Source: Bosea sp. 685 | GTDB lineage: Bacteria; Pseudomonadota; Alphaproteobacteria; Rhizobiales; Beijerinckiaceae | Reading direction: 5' to 3' | Assembly: GCF_031884435.1 (NCBI RefSeq) | Contig: NZ_CP134779.1 | Location: forward strand, 5,892,501-5,956,500 | Length of the DNA stretch: 64,000 bases | Shown: positions 1 to 7,565 of the stretch, piece after piece | Layout: every line of letters begins with the position of its first letter | Numbering within the stretch: the stretch's first letter is position 1 | Program-made: the position numbers and the translations under genes | The notes under the pieces: model-generated | The model's database searches: none | What the model was told of the DNA's origin: nothing | The model's input: only the letters and a program-made list of their open reading frames with translations

Positions 1-656
1 GTCGGCGTCTCGATGCTCAGCGGGCGCAGATCATTGGGGTCGCGCGCGGCGAGCTCCTCCTCGATCCGAGCCAGCGGCGCCAGAGCGTAGCGGATGGCAA
101 GCCCCCCGGCGAGCAAGGTCAGCACGCTCATCGCGGCGATGATCAGCACGGCTCTCAGCGTCAGATCGCGCGCGAGCGCGATGCGCGCCTCGCGCGTCTG
201 CGCCAGAACGACATAGGCCCAGCCGGTTACGGACGGCGTCGACAGATACCGGCCGATGGCGGCGATCCGGACGGGAGAGCCCTGATAGGAGCCGTCCGAC
301 AGGATCGCGCCCTTCTGCGCGGTGGTGACGCTCTCGGGAAAGGCCAGGTCCGGATAGCCGGCGACCACGATGCCGCGCGTATCGGTGACACTATAGAAGA
401 CGAGGTCGTAAGCGGAGAGCGAGGCGAGAGCGGCGGCCGGCGGATCCAGCGCGATGACGCCGCCCTGGACGAAGATGTTCTCCGCGAGCTGGATCACCCC
501 TCCGACGAGGAGCCGGTCATAGGCCTCGTCGGCCGCGACGCGGGCATAGGAATAGGCGGCGACGCTCAACGCGACCGCGCCCACTGAGACGCCCGCGACG
601 ATGAAGAGCAGGCTGCGCGCATAGAGAGAAGAGCGAAGGCGCTCACGCAACGACAA
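1..656 (-). CDS. Sensor histidine kinase, N-terminal part (cut by window edge)
   Basis: Membrane sensor kinase of a two-component system; only the sensory half lies in the window and the catalytic domains lie beyond position 1. Reading the minus strand from a TTG at 656 gives an N-terminal membrane segment (about residues 13-35), a roughly 125-residue periplasmic domain resembling the 2CSK_N/TctE type, and a second membrane segment followed by a HAMP-like stretch with the motif ALAPLARIEEEL. The start overlaps the end of the response regulator gene by about 14 bases; a second TTG at 650 is also possible, and no ATG is available nearby. The coupling to the regulator marks them as one operon. 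The ligand is unknown; the divergent ABC importer is the obvious candidate target. Confidence 0.8.
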   Translation of the reverse strand, partial: MSLRERLRSSLYARSLLFIVAGVSVGAVALSVAAYSYARVAADEAYDRLLVGGVIQLAENIFVQGGVIALDPPAAALASLSAYDLVFYSVTDTRGIVVAGYPDLAFPESVTTAQKGAILSDGSYQGSPVRIAAIGRYLSTPSVTGWAYVVLAQTREARIALARDLTLRAVLIIAAMSVLTLLAGGLAIRYALAPLARIEEELAARDPNDLRPLSIETP

Positions 657-1308
657 TTTGATACCCCAGCCCGCGCAACGTCCTGATCTCGACGCCGGAG
701 CCGGCAAGCTTCCGGCGCAGGCGGGTCACATATTGCTCGACGGCATTGGGGCTGGGCTCCTGCTCGAAGCCGAAGAGCTGGTCGATCAGCTCTTCCTTGG
801 AGAAGATGCGCTGCGGCCGCCCAGCCAGGATTTCGAGAACAGTGAGCTCCCTGCGCGTGAGATCGAGCGAACGGCCGTCGACGGAGGCGATCCGCGCGCT
901 GCGGTCGACCGTGACCTGGCCGCATTGGATGATGTTCGTCGCCTCGCCGCCGCCCCGCCTCAGGAGCGCGCGGGCGCGCGCCTCGAGCTCGCGATAGTCG
1001 AACGGCTTGATCAGATAATCGTCGGCGCCGAGGTCCAGCGCGCTGACCCTATCGTCGACCGCCGAACGCGCGGTGAGGATGAGCACAGGGGTCGCCTTCC
1101 GCTTCATGCGCAGATCCTTGAGGATCGCAAAGCCGTCCCGCCCCGGCAGCATCACGTCGAGGACGATGAGGTCATAGGCCTGGACCTCGGCCAGATCGCC
1201 GGCCACGGCGCCGTCCTGTTCCCAGTCCACGGCGTGGCCCATCCGCTCGAAGCGCGCGACGATGGCCTCGCCGATATCGACCATGTCCTCGACAACGAGA
1301 ATGCGCAT
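643..1308 (-). CDS. OmpR-family response regulator (TctD/QseB-like)
   Basis: Cytoplasmic DNA-binding response regulator of 221 residues. The receiver domain (about 1-115) has the acidic pair E7-D8, the phosphoacceptor Asp51 in the motif VLDVMLPGRDG, Thr79 and Lys101 in LIKPF. The C-terminal half (about 125-220) is a winged helix of the OmpR class with the ending motif TLRGLGYQIV. It is translationally coupled to the sensor kinase gene downstream. Its 5' end faces the ABC importer starting at 1431, so the 120-base gap probably holds the controlled promoters. Tricarboxylate-type regulators (TctD) are the closest family I recognise, but the ligand sensed cannot be read from sequence. Confidence 0.92.
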   Translation of the reverse strand: MRILVVEDMVDIGEAIVARFERMGHAVDWEQDGAVAGDLAEVQAYDLIVLDVMLPGRDGFAILKDLRMKRKATPVLILTARSAVDDRVSALDLGADDYLIKPFDYRELEARARALLRRGGGEATNIIQCGQVTVDRSARIASVDGRSLDLTRRELTVLEILAGRPQRIFSKEELIDQLFGFEQEPSPNAVEQYVTRLRRKLAGSGVEIRTLRGLGYQIVVA

Positions 1309-1430
1309 TCATCGTTTCCTTGCGCCTCCCAGGGAGGGAGCCGCCAGTCAGTTTCGTGTCAGTTCAGCCCTGTAAGGTCCAGCCAAGCATCCCGAAACGT
1401 GGATGCAAGGCAACGACTTTCGGAGGAAAC

Positions 1431-2198
1431 ATGACGCTTCCCGCGCAATCCGCGCCGCTGCTCGATGTCGACGGCGTCACGCTGCAATACAAGACGCGCG
1501 ATGCGCTGGTCACGGCGACCTATCGGGTCAGCTTCGAGGTCCATCGATCCGACCGCTTCATCCTGCTCGGACCGTCCGGTTGCGGAAAATCCACCCTGCT
1601 CAAGGCGATCGGCGGCTATATGAGCCCGGTCGAGGGCGCGATCCGGCTCAAGGGCCGCGAGGTCAAGGCGCCCGGGCCCGACCGGATGATGGTGTTCCAG
1701 GAATTCGACCAGCTCCTGCCCTGGAATAGCGTCATCGAGAATGTCGTCTTCGCTCTTGAGGCCAGCGGTCGCTCCAGCGGCCGCGAAGCGATGGACAAGG
1801 CGCGCCACTATGTCGACATGGTCGGCCTGTCGAAATTCGCCGACAGCTATCCCCATACCTTGTCGGGCGGCATGAAGCAGCGCGTCGCGATCGCCCGCGG
1901 CATGGCGATGGAGCCCGACGTCCTCTTGATGGACGAGCCTTTTGCGGCGCTCGACGCCCTGACGCGGCGCAAGATGCAGGACGAGTTGCTGCAGCTCTGG
2001 GAGGACACGAAGTTCACCGTGCTGTTCGTGACGCACTCCATCGAGGAGGCGATCCGCTGCGGCACACGCATCCTGCTGTTGTCGCCGCATCCCGGCCAGG
2101 TCCGCGCCGAGCTGAACAGCCTGACAGCGGAAGAGGTGGGCACGGCCTCGCAAGTCGCGCTCGAGGCCCGCATCAACGACATGCTCTTTGCGCATTGA
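1431..2198 (+). CDS. ABC transporter ATPase, nitrate/sulfonate/taurine type
   Basis: Cytoplasmic nucleotide-binding subunit (255 residues) of an importer of the SsuB/TauB class. Walker A GPSGCGKST is at about 47-55, the signature LSGGMKQR near 144, Walker B VLLMDEP near 164, and the switch histidine lies in FVTHS near 202. I chose the ATG at 1431 because CGGAGG sits five bases upstream; an upstream in-frame extension to 1320 has no ribosome site and no family similarity. The permease gene follows after 7 bases and the binding protein after that, giving a complete three-gene importer opposite a two-component system. Substrate unknown. Confidence 0.93.
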   Translation: MTLPAQSAPLLDVDGVTLQYKTRDALVTATYRVSFEVHRSDRFILLGPSGCGKSTLLKAIGGYMSPVEGAIRLKGREVKAPGPDRMMVFQEFDQLLPWNSVIENVVFALEASGRSSGREAMDKARHYVDMVGLSKFADSYPHTLSGGMKQRVAIARGMAMEPDVLLMDEPFAALDALTRRKMQDELLQLWEDTKFTVLFVTHSIEEAIRCGTRILLLSPHPGQVRAELNSLTAEEVGTASQVALEARINDMLFAH

Positions 2199-2205
2199 GG
2201 TCGAC

Positions 2206-3081
2206 ATGAACGCATCCATCTCCCCGCTTCATATCCGCCCCGAGATCATCCGCGACCAGCAGGCGACGGATGTGCCCGCCGTCGAGAAGGCGCTGACGCC
2301 GTTCGAGCGGATCTATCGCATCGGCTTTGTCCGCAAGGCCGCCCTGCTGATCACCCTGGCCGTGATCTGGGAGATCTATGGCCGCTGGCTCGGCAACCCG
2401 CTGCTGTTTCCGACCTTCACCGCGACGATCGAGGCGTTCTGGGAGAACCTCGCCAATGGCGTCATCCCGGCGCGGGCTTTGTCGTCGATCGAGACGCTCT
2501 TGATCGGCTACGGCATCGGCATCGCGCTGGCCTCGATCCTGACGACGGTCGCCATCGGCTCGCAGATCGGTACGGATCTGCTGGAAACCCTGACATCGAT
2601 GTTCAACCCGCTGCCGGCGATCGCCCTGCTGCCGCTGGCCTTGATCTGGTTCGGACTCGGACAAGGCAGCGTCCTCTTCGTGCTGGTGCATTCCGTGTTG
2701 TGGGCAATCGCGCTCAACACGCATTCCGGCTTCCGCTCGGTGTCGAACACGCTGCGCATGGTCGGGATGAACTATAATCTGCGCGGCCTGCGCCTGGTCG
2801 GGAAGATCCTGATCCCGGCCGCCTTCCCCAGTATCCTGACCGGGTTGAAGGTCGGCTGGGCTTTCGCCTGGCGCACACTGATCGCGGCCGAGCTCGTCTT
2901 CGGCGTCTCGTCGGGCTCCGGCGGTCTCGGCTGGTTCATCTTCGAGAACCGCAACCAGCTCGAAACCGCCAATGTCTTCGCCGGGCTGTTCACGGTCATC
3001 ATGATCGGCCTGTTCGTCGAGAACGTCATCTTCGCCGCGATCGAGCGCAACACGGTCCAGCGCTGGGGCATGCAGAGCTGA
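2206..3081 (+). CDS. ABC transporter permease, SsuC/TauC type
   Basis: Inner-membrane permease of 291 residues with about six hydrophobic helices and the cytoplasmic EAA-type loop around residues 185-210 (GMNYNLRGLRLVGKILIPAA), which contacts the ATPase. The ATG at 2206 is preceded by GAGG at 2196-2199; a TTG six codons earlier inside the ATPase gene is less likely. The hydrophilic first 40 residues are usual for this family. It pairs with the ATPase at 1431 and the binding protein at 3143. Confidence 0.92.
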   Translation: MNASISPLHIRPEIIRDQQATDVPAVEKALTPFERIYRIGFVRKAALLITLAVIWEIYGRWLGNPLLFPTFTATIEAFWENLANGVIPARALSSIETLLIGYGIGIALASILTTVAIGSQIGTDLLETLTSMFNPLPAIALLPLALIWFGLGQGSVLFVLVHSVLWAIALNTHSGFRSVSNTLRMVGMNYNLRGLRLVGKILIPAAFPSILTGLKVGWAFAWRTLIAAELVFGVSSGSGGLGWFIFENRNQLETANVFAGLFTVIMIGLFVENVIFAAIERNTVQRWGMQS

Positions 3082-3142
3082 GGCGGCGGCATCTCCACAA
3101 GATCATAAGGCCGGGCCAATCCGGCATCATTCGGGAGGATAC

Positions 3143-4180
3143 ATGATGAGCATGACAAGACGGAACATAACAAGACGCCTGGCCACCCTTCTGACGGGCG
3201 CGGCCCTCACTCTCGCGATCAGCGCGCCCGGCGCCATGGCCGAGGTCAAGGAGGTCCGGATCTCCAAGGGCTACGGCATTCTCTATTTGCCCCTGATCGT
3301 CATGCAGGACCAGAAGCTGCTGGAGAAGCAGGCCGCCAAGGCCGGTCTCGGCGATGTCGCAACCAAATGGCTGGTCCTCGACGGCGGCAACGTCATCAAT
3401 GACGCGATGATGGCCGGCACGCTGGATTTCGCCGGCACTGGTGCGCCCGGCTTCGTCACGCTCTGGTCGAAGGCCAAGGGCATTCCCAATGTCGAGGTCA
3501 TCGGCATCGGCGGCATGAGCGCGACATCGCTTTCGCTCAACTCGATCAACCCGAATGTGAAGTCGCTGAAGGATTTCACCGCGAAGGACAAGATCGCGCT
3601 TCCCGGCATCAAGACCTCGCTCTCGGCCGTCGTGCTCCAGATGATGGTGGCCAAGGAGTTCGGCCGCGAGAACTTCGCCAAGCTCGACCCGATGACCGTC
3701 AGCTTGCCGCATCCCGAGGCGCTGGCGGCGCTGACCTCCGGCAAGACCGAGATCACGGCGCATTTCACCTCGCCGCCCTTCTCCTTCCTCGAGCTCAACA
3801 ATCCCAAGGTACATCTCGTCGCCGATTCCATCGACGTGATCGGCAACATCACACTCGACGTCGTCTTCGCGCCGAAGAAGTTCGTCGACGCCAATCCGAA
3901 GATGACCGACGCCTTCCTCGCCGCCCTCGACGAGGCCTGCGATTTCATTGCCCAGAACAAGGACGCCGCGGCCGAGATCTTCGTGCGGGGTTCGCCGGTC
4001 AAGGTCTCCAAGGACGAGGTCCTGACCATGCTCAACGACAAGGGCGCCAGATTCTCGGCCACCCCCAACAAGGTGATGGATTTCGCCGAGTTCATGGGCC
4101 TTGCCGGCACGATCAAGGTGAAGCCGGCCAAGTGGACCGACATGTTCATCCCGCAGCTTCACGGCCGCAAGGGCAGCTGA
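3143..4180 (+). CDS. ABC transporter substrate-binding protein, NMT1/SsuA-like
   Basis: Periplasmic binding protein of 345 residues. It starts with a basic twin-arginine-like segment (MTRRNITRR) and a hydrophobic core ending at about residue 33 (AMA), consistent with export. The mature part has the two-lobed NMT1/SsuA pattern: KGYGILYLPLIVMQDQKLLEK near the start, then LDGGNVINDAMMAGTLDFAG, typical of nitrate/sulfonate/thiamine-precursor binders. A strong ribosome site (GGGAGGAT) precedes the ATG. It is the last gene of the importer at 1431-4180. The ligand cannot be told from the sequence alone. Confidence 0.92.
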   Translation: MMSMTRRNITRRLATLLTGAALTLAISAPGAMAEVKEVRISKGYGILYLPLIVMQDQKLLEKQAAKAGLGDVATKWLVLDGGNVINDAMMAGTLDFAGTGAPGFVTLWSKAKGIPNVEVIGIGGMSATSLSLNSINPNVKSLKDFTAKDKIALPGIKTSLSAVVLQMMVAKEFGRENFAKLDPMTVSLPHPEALAALTSGKTEITAHFTSPPFSFLELNNPKVHLVADSIDVIGNITLDVVFAPKKFVDANPKMTDAFLAALDEACDFIAQNKDAAAEIFVRGSPVKVSKDEVLTMLNDKGARFSATPNKVMDFAEFMGLAGTIKVKPAKWTDMFIPQLHGRKGS

Positions 4181-4596
4181 CGCAATCCAAAATGCCGGCC
4201 TTGGCGGGCCCGGAGGCGACATCGCCGGGGATCATCGAGGCCGCCCTCGCCTCCTTGTCTGTCGATCCGGAAGGTCTCGCCTTCCGGATCCTGGCCGTCG
4301 CGCCGTCATCTGCGGCTCGCATGGGGCGACGATAATCGCTAGATTTCCGCGATGCGCCCGACACAGATTCGCAGCTGTGACCTTTCACCCCTTGCAGAAC
4401 TCGCCGCGTCGCGCGCCTCGTCTTGCCGAACGCTTCGGCAATCGGGCGCTTACGCTCGCGACAGCAAATATGGCGGAAACCGAAACCGTGGTTGCGCGTT
4501 CTGGTCGCATCACGGAGACAAAACGATGATCTTTGAGCTTGTGCCGGCCATGGCGGGTTATGACACCGACCATAATCACTCTGAGGGGCTTCAGTC
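4181..4596. other. Gene-free stretch with one perfect hairpin
   Basis: About 415 bases between the importer and the lipoprotein gene. No open frame here has a ribosome site and convincing composition. The one clear structure is the hairpin at 4264-4290. The segment 4580-4596 carries the GAGGGG ribosome site of the lipoprotein gene. Confidence 0.5.
4264..4290. terminator. Perfect 11-bp hairpin downstream of importer operon
   Basis: The arms GATCCGGAAGG and CCTTCCGGATC pair perfectly around the 5-base loop TCTCG. It lies 84 bases after the binding-protein stop codon. There is no T run after it, so it could be a Rho-assisted or processing-stabilising 3' hairpin rather than a classical intrinsic terminator, or simply a palindromic repeat. 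Confidence 0.4.
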
Positions 4597-4911
4597 ATGA
4601 GACCTGTTATCGCGGCCGCCGGCATGCTGAGCCTGGCCCTTCTGGCAACCGGCTGCGTCCAGCCCCCGCGTCAGCGCGTGATCGTGGCGAGCCCCGAGCC
4701 CGGCCTCGGACCGGCAACCGCGAAGCGAATTTCGCCCGATGGCGTCGGAGGCCTGTTTCTTCCAGACGGATCGCGTGTCGAGGTGGATCGCGCCGGCGGC
4801 TTCACGCTCCCCAATGGCGACTATGTCCGCCGAGATGCGTCCGGTGCGCTGAACCTGCCCAATGGCTCGCGCTGCCTGCCCGACGGGCAAGGCGGATATG
4901 GCTGCCCGTAG
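4597..4911 (+). CDS. Small lipoprotein with LPDG/LPNG repeats
   Basis: Predicted 104-residue lipoprotein. The signal peptide ends in the lipobox LLATGC (Cys at about residue 20), so the protein is expected to be lipidated and anchored to a membrane. The mature part contains a fourfold degenerate repeat built on the pentapeptides FLPDG, TLPNG, NLPNG and CLPDG, spaced by about 15-20 residues and rich in Gly and Asp, which suggests short beta-hairpin repeats. Two cysteines lie near the C-terminus. The ribosome site GAGGGG is about nine bases before the ATG. I do not recognise a characterised family. It appears monocistronic and converges on the SDR gene. Confidence 0.75.
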   Translation: MRPVIAAAGMLSLALLATGCVQPPRQRVIVASPEPGLGPATAKRISPDGVGGLFLPDGSRVEVDRAGGFTLPNGDYVRRDASGALNLPNGSRCLPDGQGGYGCP

Positions 4912-4959
4912 CGCATCGGCCCGAAAAGTGGGGACCGGTTTTCGGGAGAAGCCGATGCG
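4912..4959. repeat. Palindromic intergenic repeat of the CCGAAAA...TTTTCGG type
   Basis: It begins at the stop codon of the lipoprotein gene. Outer arms CGCATCGGC (4912-4920) and GCCGATGCG (4951-4959) and inner arms CCGAAAA (4921-4927) and TTTTCGG (4939-4945) fold into a nested hairpin. Sequences of this type (a GTGG..ACCGG core between A and T runs) are, from memory, frequent between genes in Bradyrhizobium and Bosea relatives. It may also serve as the 3' end of the lipoprotein transcript. Confidence 0.6.
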
Positions 4960-4990
4960 AGACAAAAACCCGTAGCATTCGACGGGCCAC

Positions 4991-5040
4991 GGCATGCAGG
5001 TGGTCCGGGCTCGCCACGCGAGCCGGACCACCTGCATGCC
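4991..5040. terminator. Long hairpin between convergent genes
   Basis: Arms 4991-5014 and 5018-5040 pair over 23 positions with a single bulged G and a 3-base loop (CAC). It lies between the plus-strand lipoprotein gene and the minus-strand SDR gene, so it is well placed as a bidirectional transcription stop. No T run follows on either side. Confidence 0.5.
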
Positions 5041-5066
5041 GGACGACGATCAATAGGTCGGATATC

Positions 5067-5849
5067 TCAGTAAGTCGCCCGGCCGCCTGACAGGTCAAAA
5101 ATGCCTCCGGTCGAGAAGGAGCATTCGTCGCTGGAGAGCCAGAGCACCAGGCGCGCGACCTCCTCGACCTCGACGAAACGCCCCATCGGGATGCGGCCGA
5201 GGATGTCGGCGCGGCGCTCGGCCGAGATCTCCCTGGCCATCGCCGTCTCGGCGGCGGCCGGTGTGACCGCAGTCACGATGATGCCGTCGAGCGCCGTTTC
5301 CTTGGCGACGCTTTTGGTCAGCGCGAGCAGCCCTGCCTTCGAGGCCGAATAGGCTGCAGCCTTGGCCATGCCCTCCTTGCCCTGGATCGAGGCGATGTTG
5401 ACGACATGGCCGCGCAGGGGATGCGGCGTGGTCGCGCAGGCGCGCGCCGGCTGCTGGCGCATCAATCCAATAACGGCGCGGGTGACGAGATAGGAGCCGA
5501 ACAGGTTGACCTGCAGCACGCGCTGGAAATTCTCCGGCGTCGTCTCCCAGACCGGCTTCACCTCGCCGAGCACGCCGGCATTGTTGACCAGGATATCGAT
5601 GCGACCATGGTCCGCGAAAGCGGCCTGCGCCGCGGCCTCGACCGCAACGGCGTCGGTGATATCGAGTACGCGCGCGCGGGCGCCTTCGCCCAGTTCCGCC
5701 ACAGCCTCGGCAAGGGCTGCGCTATTGGCGTCCCAGAGCTCGACGATCGCGCCGGCCTCGATCAGGGCATGCGCGATGCCGCGCCCGAGCCCGCCGGCGC
5801 CGCCGGTGACGATGGCGATGCGGCCACCAAGATCATAATGCGCATTCAT
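5067..5849 (-). CDS. Short-chain dehydrogenase/reductase
   Basis: Soluble NAD(P)-dependent oxidoreductase of 260 residues, the normal size for classical SDRs. The Rossmann glycine motif TGGAGGLG is at about 15-22, the structural NNAG motif near 88-91, and the active site follows the Ser ... YSASK pattern (Tyr and Lys around 166-170). Acidic D39 after the second strand (LWDANS) suggests preference for NAD(H). The start codon overlaps the stop of the upstream DUF4286 gene in a TGATG arrangement, so the two are co-translated. The substrate is unknown. Confidence 0.9.
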   Translation of the reverse strand: MNAHYDLGGRIAIVTGGAGGLGRGIAHALIEAGAIVELWDANSAALAEAVAELGEGARARVLDITDAVAVEAAAQAAFADHGRIDILVNNAGVLGEVKPVWETTPENFQRVLQVNLFGSYLVTRAVIGLMRQQPARACATTPHPLRGHVVNIASIQGKEGMAKAAAYSASKAGLLALTKSVAKETALDGIIVTAVTPAAAETAMAREISAERRADILGRIPMGRFVEVEEVARLVLWLSSDECSFSTGGIFDLSGGRATY

Positions 5850-6553
5850 CAGCCGGCGCTCCAGGCCGTCTTGGTGCGGGTGATCTGATGGCGGTAGAGG
5901 CCCAGTGAATAGGGGCCGCTTCCACCGATCGCATCGAGCTTCTCGCCGGCCAGCTCCGCCTTGGCGAGCGCGACGAAACCCGCCTCGTCACCCCAGCCTT
6001 CGAGCAGCAGCACCCATCGCGGTACGGCATTGGCGACGCCGCGCGCCTTCTGCTCGGCGGTAGCGACGCCGCTCGCCTCGGCATCGGCGGTGAGCAGGTG
6101 CACGCCGGCGACGCCCGGCCTGGCGAGCAGGTCGGGAATGGTCTGGCGCAGCAGCGCAGCCTTATGTGCGGCGGCCTCTGCATCCACCACGTCGTAGCGC
6201 AGCGTCGCGATCAGCCCGCCCTGGGCCGGGCCGGTGCTGTGGGCGACGCGGCAGATCGAACGCGCGACGGAGCGGAAATGCTTCACCGCCGCGAGCGTCC
6301 AGGGCGTCGGTGCGTTGACGCGGGCGGTGTAGTCCTGGCTCTTCAGGACTTCGACGCTCAAAGCCTCGTAAAGATTGAAGAATTCAAGCTCGGCCTCGAT
6401 TGCGGCATAGCGCCGCCCGCGCGTGAAACCGGGAATGCCGAGCCGTTCCGGCATGTGCTCCTCGCCATGCCAGGCATAGAAGATCTCGCGGCCTTCTGGC
6501 GCGATGTCGTGCCAGATCGCGACCGCGCCTTCTCCAGATAAGCTCACTGACAT
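5849..6553 (-). CDS. DUF4286-like protein (paired ferredoxin-like folds)
   Basis: Protein of 234 residues with two related halves, each resembling a dimeric alpha/beta barrel domain; the motif WHGEEHMPERLGIPGFTRGR near residues 29-48 is characteristic of this family as I remember it. No signal peptide or membrane segment. It is co-translated with the SDR downstream and faces the IclR regulator across a 106-base gap that holds a palindromic operator, so both genes are probably controlled by that regulator. Members of such barrel families are often small-molecule isomerases or monooxygenase-like, but no catalytic residue can be assigned here. Confidence 0.75.
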   Translation of the reverse strand: MSVSLSGEGAVAIWHDIAPEGREIFYAWHGEEHMPERLGIPGFTRGRRYAAIEAELEFFNLYEALSVEVLKSQDYTARVNAPTPWTLAAVKHFRSVARSICRVAHSTGPAQGGLIATLRYDVVDAEAAAHKAALLRQTIPDLLARPGVAGVHLLTADAEASGVATAEQKARGVANAVPRWVLLLEGWGDEAGFVALAKAELAGEKLDAIGGSGPYSLGLYRHQITRTKTAWSAG

Positions 6554-6608
6554 GCTCCCGGTCGGGTCTCGTTAGGGCGCGTTGACTCCGCCTCTTGTCG
6601 TTCGTATA

Positions 6609-6641
6609 TGAAATTCAATTCTGAATTGGAAATCAATTCCA
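6609..6641. promoter_or_regulatory. Putative IclR-family operator
   Basis: TGGAAATCAATTCCA at 6627-6641 is a near-perfect palindrome matching the known IclR-type consensus (TGGAAAT..TTTCCA). Directly upstream, AATTCA (6612-6617) and TGAATT (6621-6626) form a second inverted repeat. The site lies 18 bases before the IclR start codon, in the gap between the divergent regulator and DUF4286-SDR pair, fitting autoregulation plus control of both directions. Confidence 0.6.
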
Positions 6642-6659
6642 AAATCAAAACGACGAGGG

Positions 6660-7565
6660 ATGGCAAGGAGGCCAAGCGTGACGATCGCAGCGGTGGAGCG
6701 GGCGTTGAAGGTACTGGAGGCGTTGTCGGGCGAGCCCGATGGCGTCGATCTCAGCCTGCTCGCAGAGCGCCTCGATCTGCCGGCCAGCGCGACGCACCGG
6801 CTTCTGGCGACTCTCGCCGAGCGCGGTTTCGTCGCGCAGGACCCTTCCAGCGGCGCCTATGGGCTGACGCTGAAGCTCTCCCAGCTCGCTTTCCGCAATC
6901 TCGATCTGCGCGGCCTGCCCGATGCCGGACAGATTGTGCTCGACGGGCTTGCCGTCGCGACCCGCGAATATTGCCGCCTTGCCGTCGTCGAGGGCGAGAG
7001 TCTGGTCTGGATCGCGCGGGCTCAAGGAGCAACCGCCGGCCTGCGCTATGAGCCGCCGATGGGCACCGAGATCGTGCTGCACGCCACCGCGACGGGAAAG
7101 GCCTGGCTCGCCTCCTTGCCGGAGGCCGAGGCGCTGCGCATCGTCTGCGCGCGCGGTTTCCGGGCTGATGGCCGCACCGGGCCCAATGCCTTGCAGGATG
7201 TCGACGCGCTGCGCGCCCATCTCGACGAGACCCGCCGTCGCGGCGTCGCGCTCGCAGTGGAGGAGGGCGAGATCGGCACCGTCGCCATGGCGACGACCTT
7301 CCGCGCCGGCCCCGATAGTGATGCTCCCGTCGCGGGCACGCTCAGCGTCGCCGGCCCGGCTGCGCGCATGAGCGAGAGCCGGCACGGCGAGATCACGGAC
7401 GCCTTGCGCCAGGCCGCGCGCGCCATGGCGGAGATCTGGCCGCTGCGGCGCCGGCAGATCCAGAGCCTCGTCCCTGCTGTCGCAGGCGGCGAGCCGCGCC
7501 ACAGTCTTTCCTCGGGCCACAGTCTTTCCTCGGGCCACAGTCTTGCCGCAGGGACAAACGCATGA
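6660..7565 (+). CDS. IclR-family transcriptional regulator
   Basis: DNA-binding regulator of 301 residues. The N-terminal winged helix (about 8-65) contains SLLAERLDLPASATHRLLAT; the C-terminal effector domain (about 80-250) has the usual HATATGKAWLA motif. Family members are about 250-270 residues; this one has a roughly 45-residue extension ending in three tandem HSLSSG-like hexapeptides encoded by an 18-bp DNA repeat. The ATG has a GACGAGGGA ribosome site. Its stop codon overlaps the permease start (ATGA), so it is the first gene of the importer operon, an unusual place for a regulator. Confidence 0.92.
   Translation: MARRPSVTIAAVERALKVLEALSGEPDGVDLSLLAERLDLPASATHRLLATLAERGFVAQDPSSGAYGLTLKLSQLAFRNLDLRGLPDAGQIVLDGLAVATREYCRLAVVEGESLVWIARAQGATAGLRYEPPMGTEIVLHATATGKAWLASLPEAEALRIVCARGFRADGRTGPNALQDVDALRAHLDETRRRGVALAVEEGEIGTVAMATTFRAGPDSDAPVAGTLSVAGPAARMSESRHGEITDALRQAARAMAEIWPLRRRQIQSLVPAVAGGEPRHSLSSGHSLSSGHSLAAGTNA
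7500..7553 (+). repeat. 18-bp tandem repeat, three copies, inside the IclR gene
   Basis: Units at 7500-7517 and 7518-7535 are identical; the third at 7536-7553 is diverged in its second half. Each unit starts CACAGTCTT and adds six residues (HSLSSG, HSLSSG, HSLAAG) to the C-terminus of the IclR protein, so unit gain or loss keeps the frame. Confidence 0.9.

Noticed and set aside
4264-4290. Intrinsic (Rho-independent) terminator with T run
   Set aside because: The hairpin is perfect, but no T run follows on either strand, so only a weak terminator-like call is kept.
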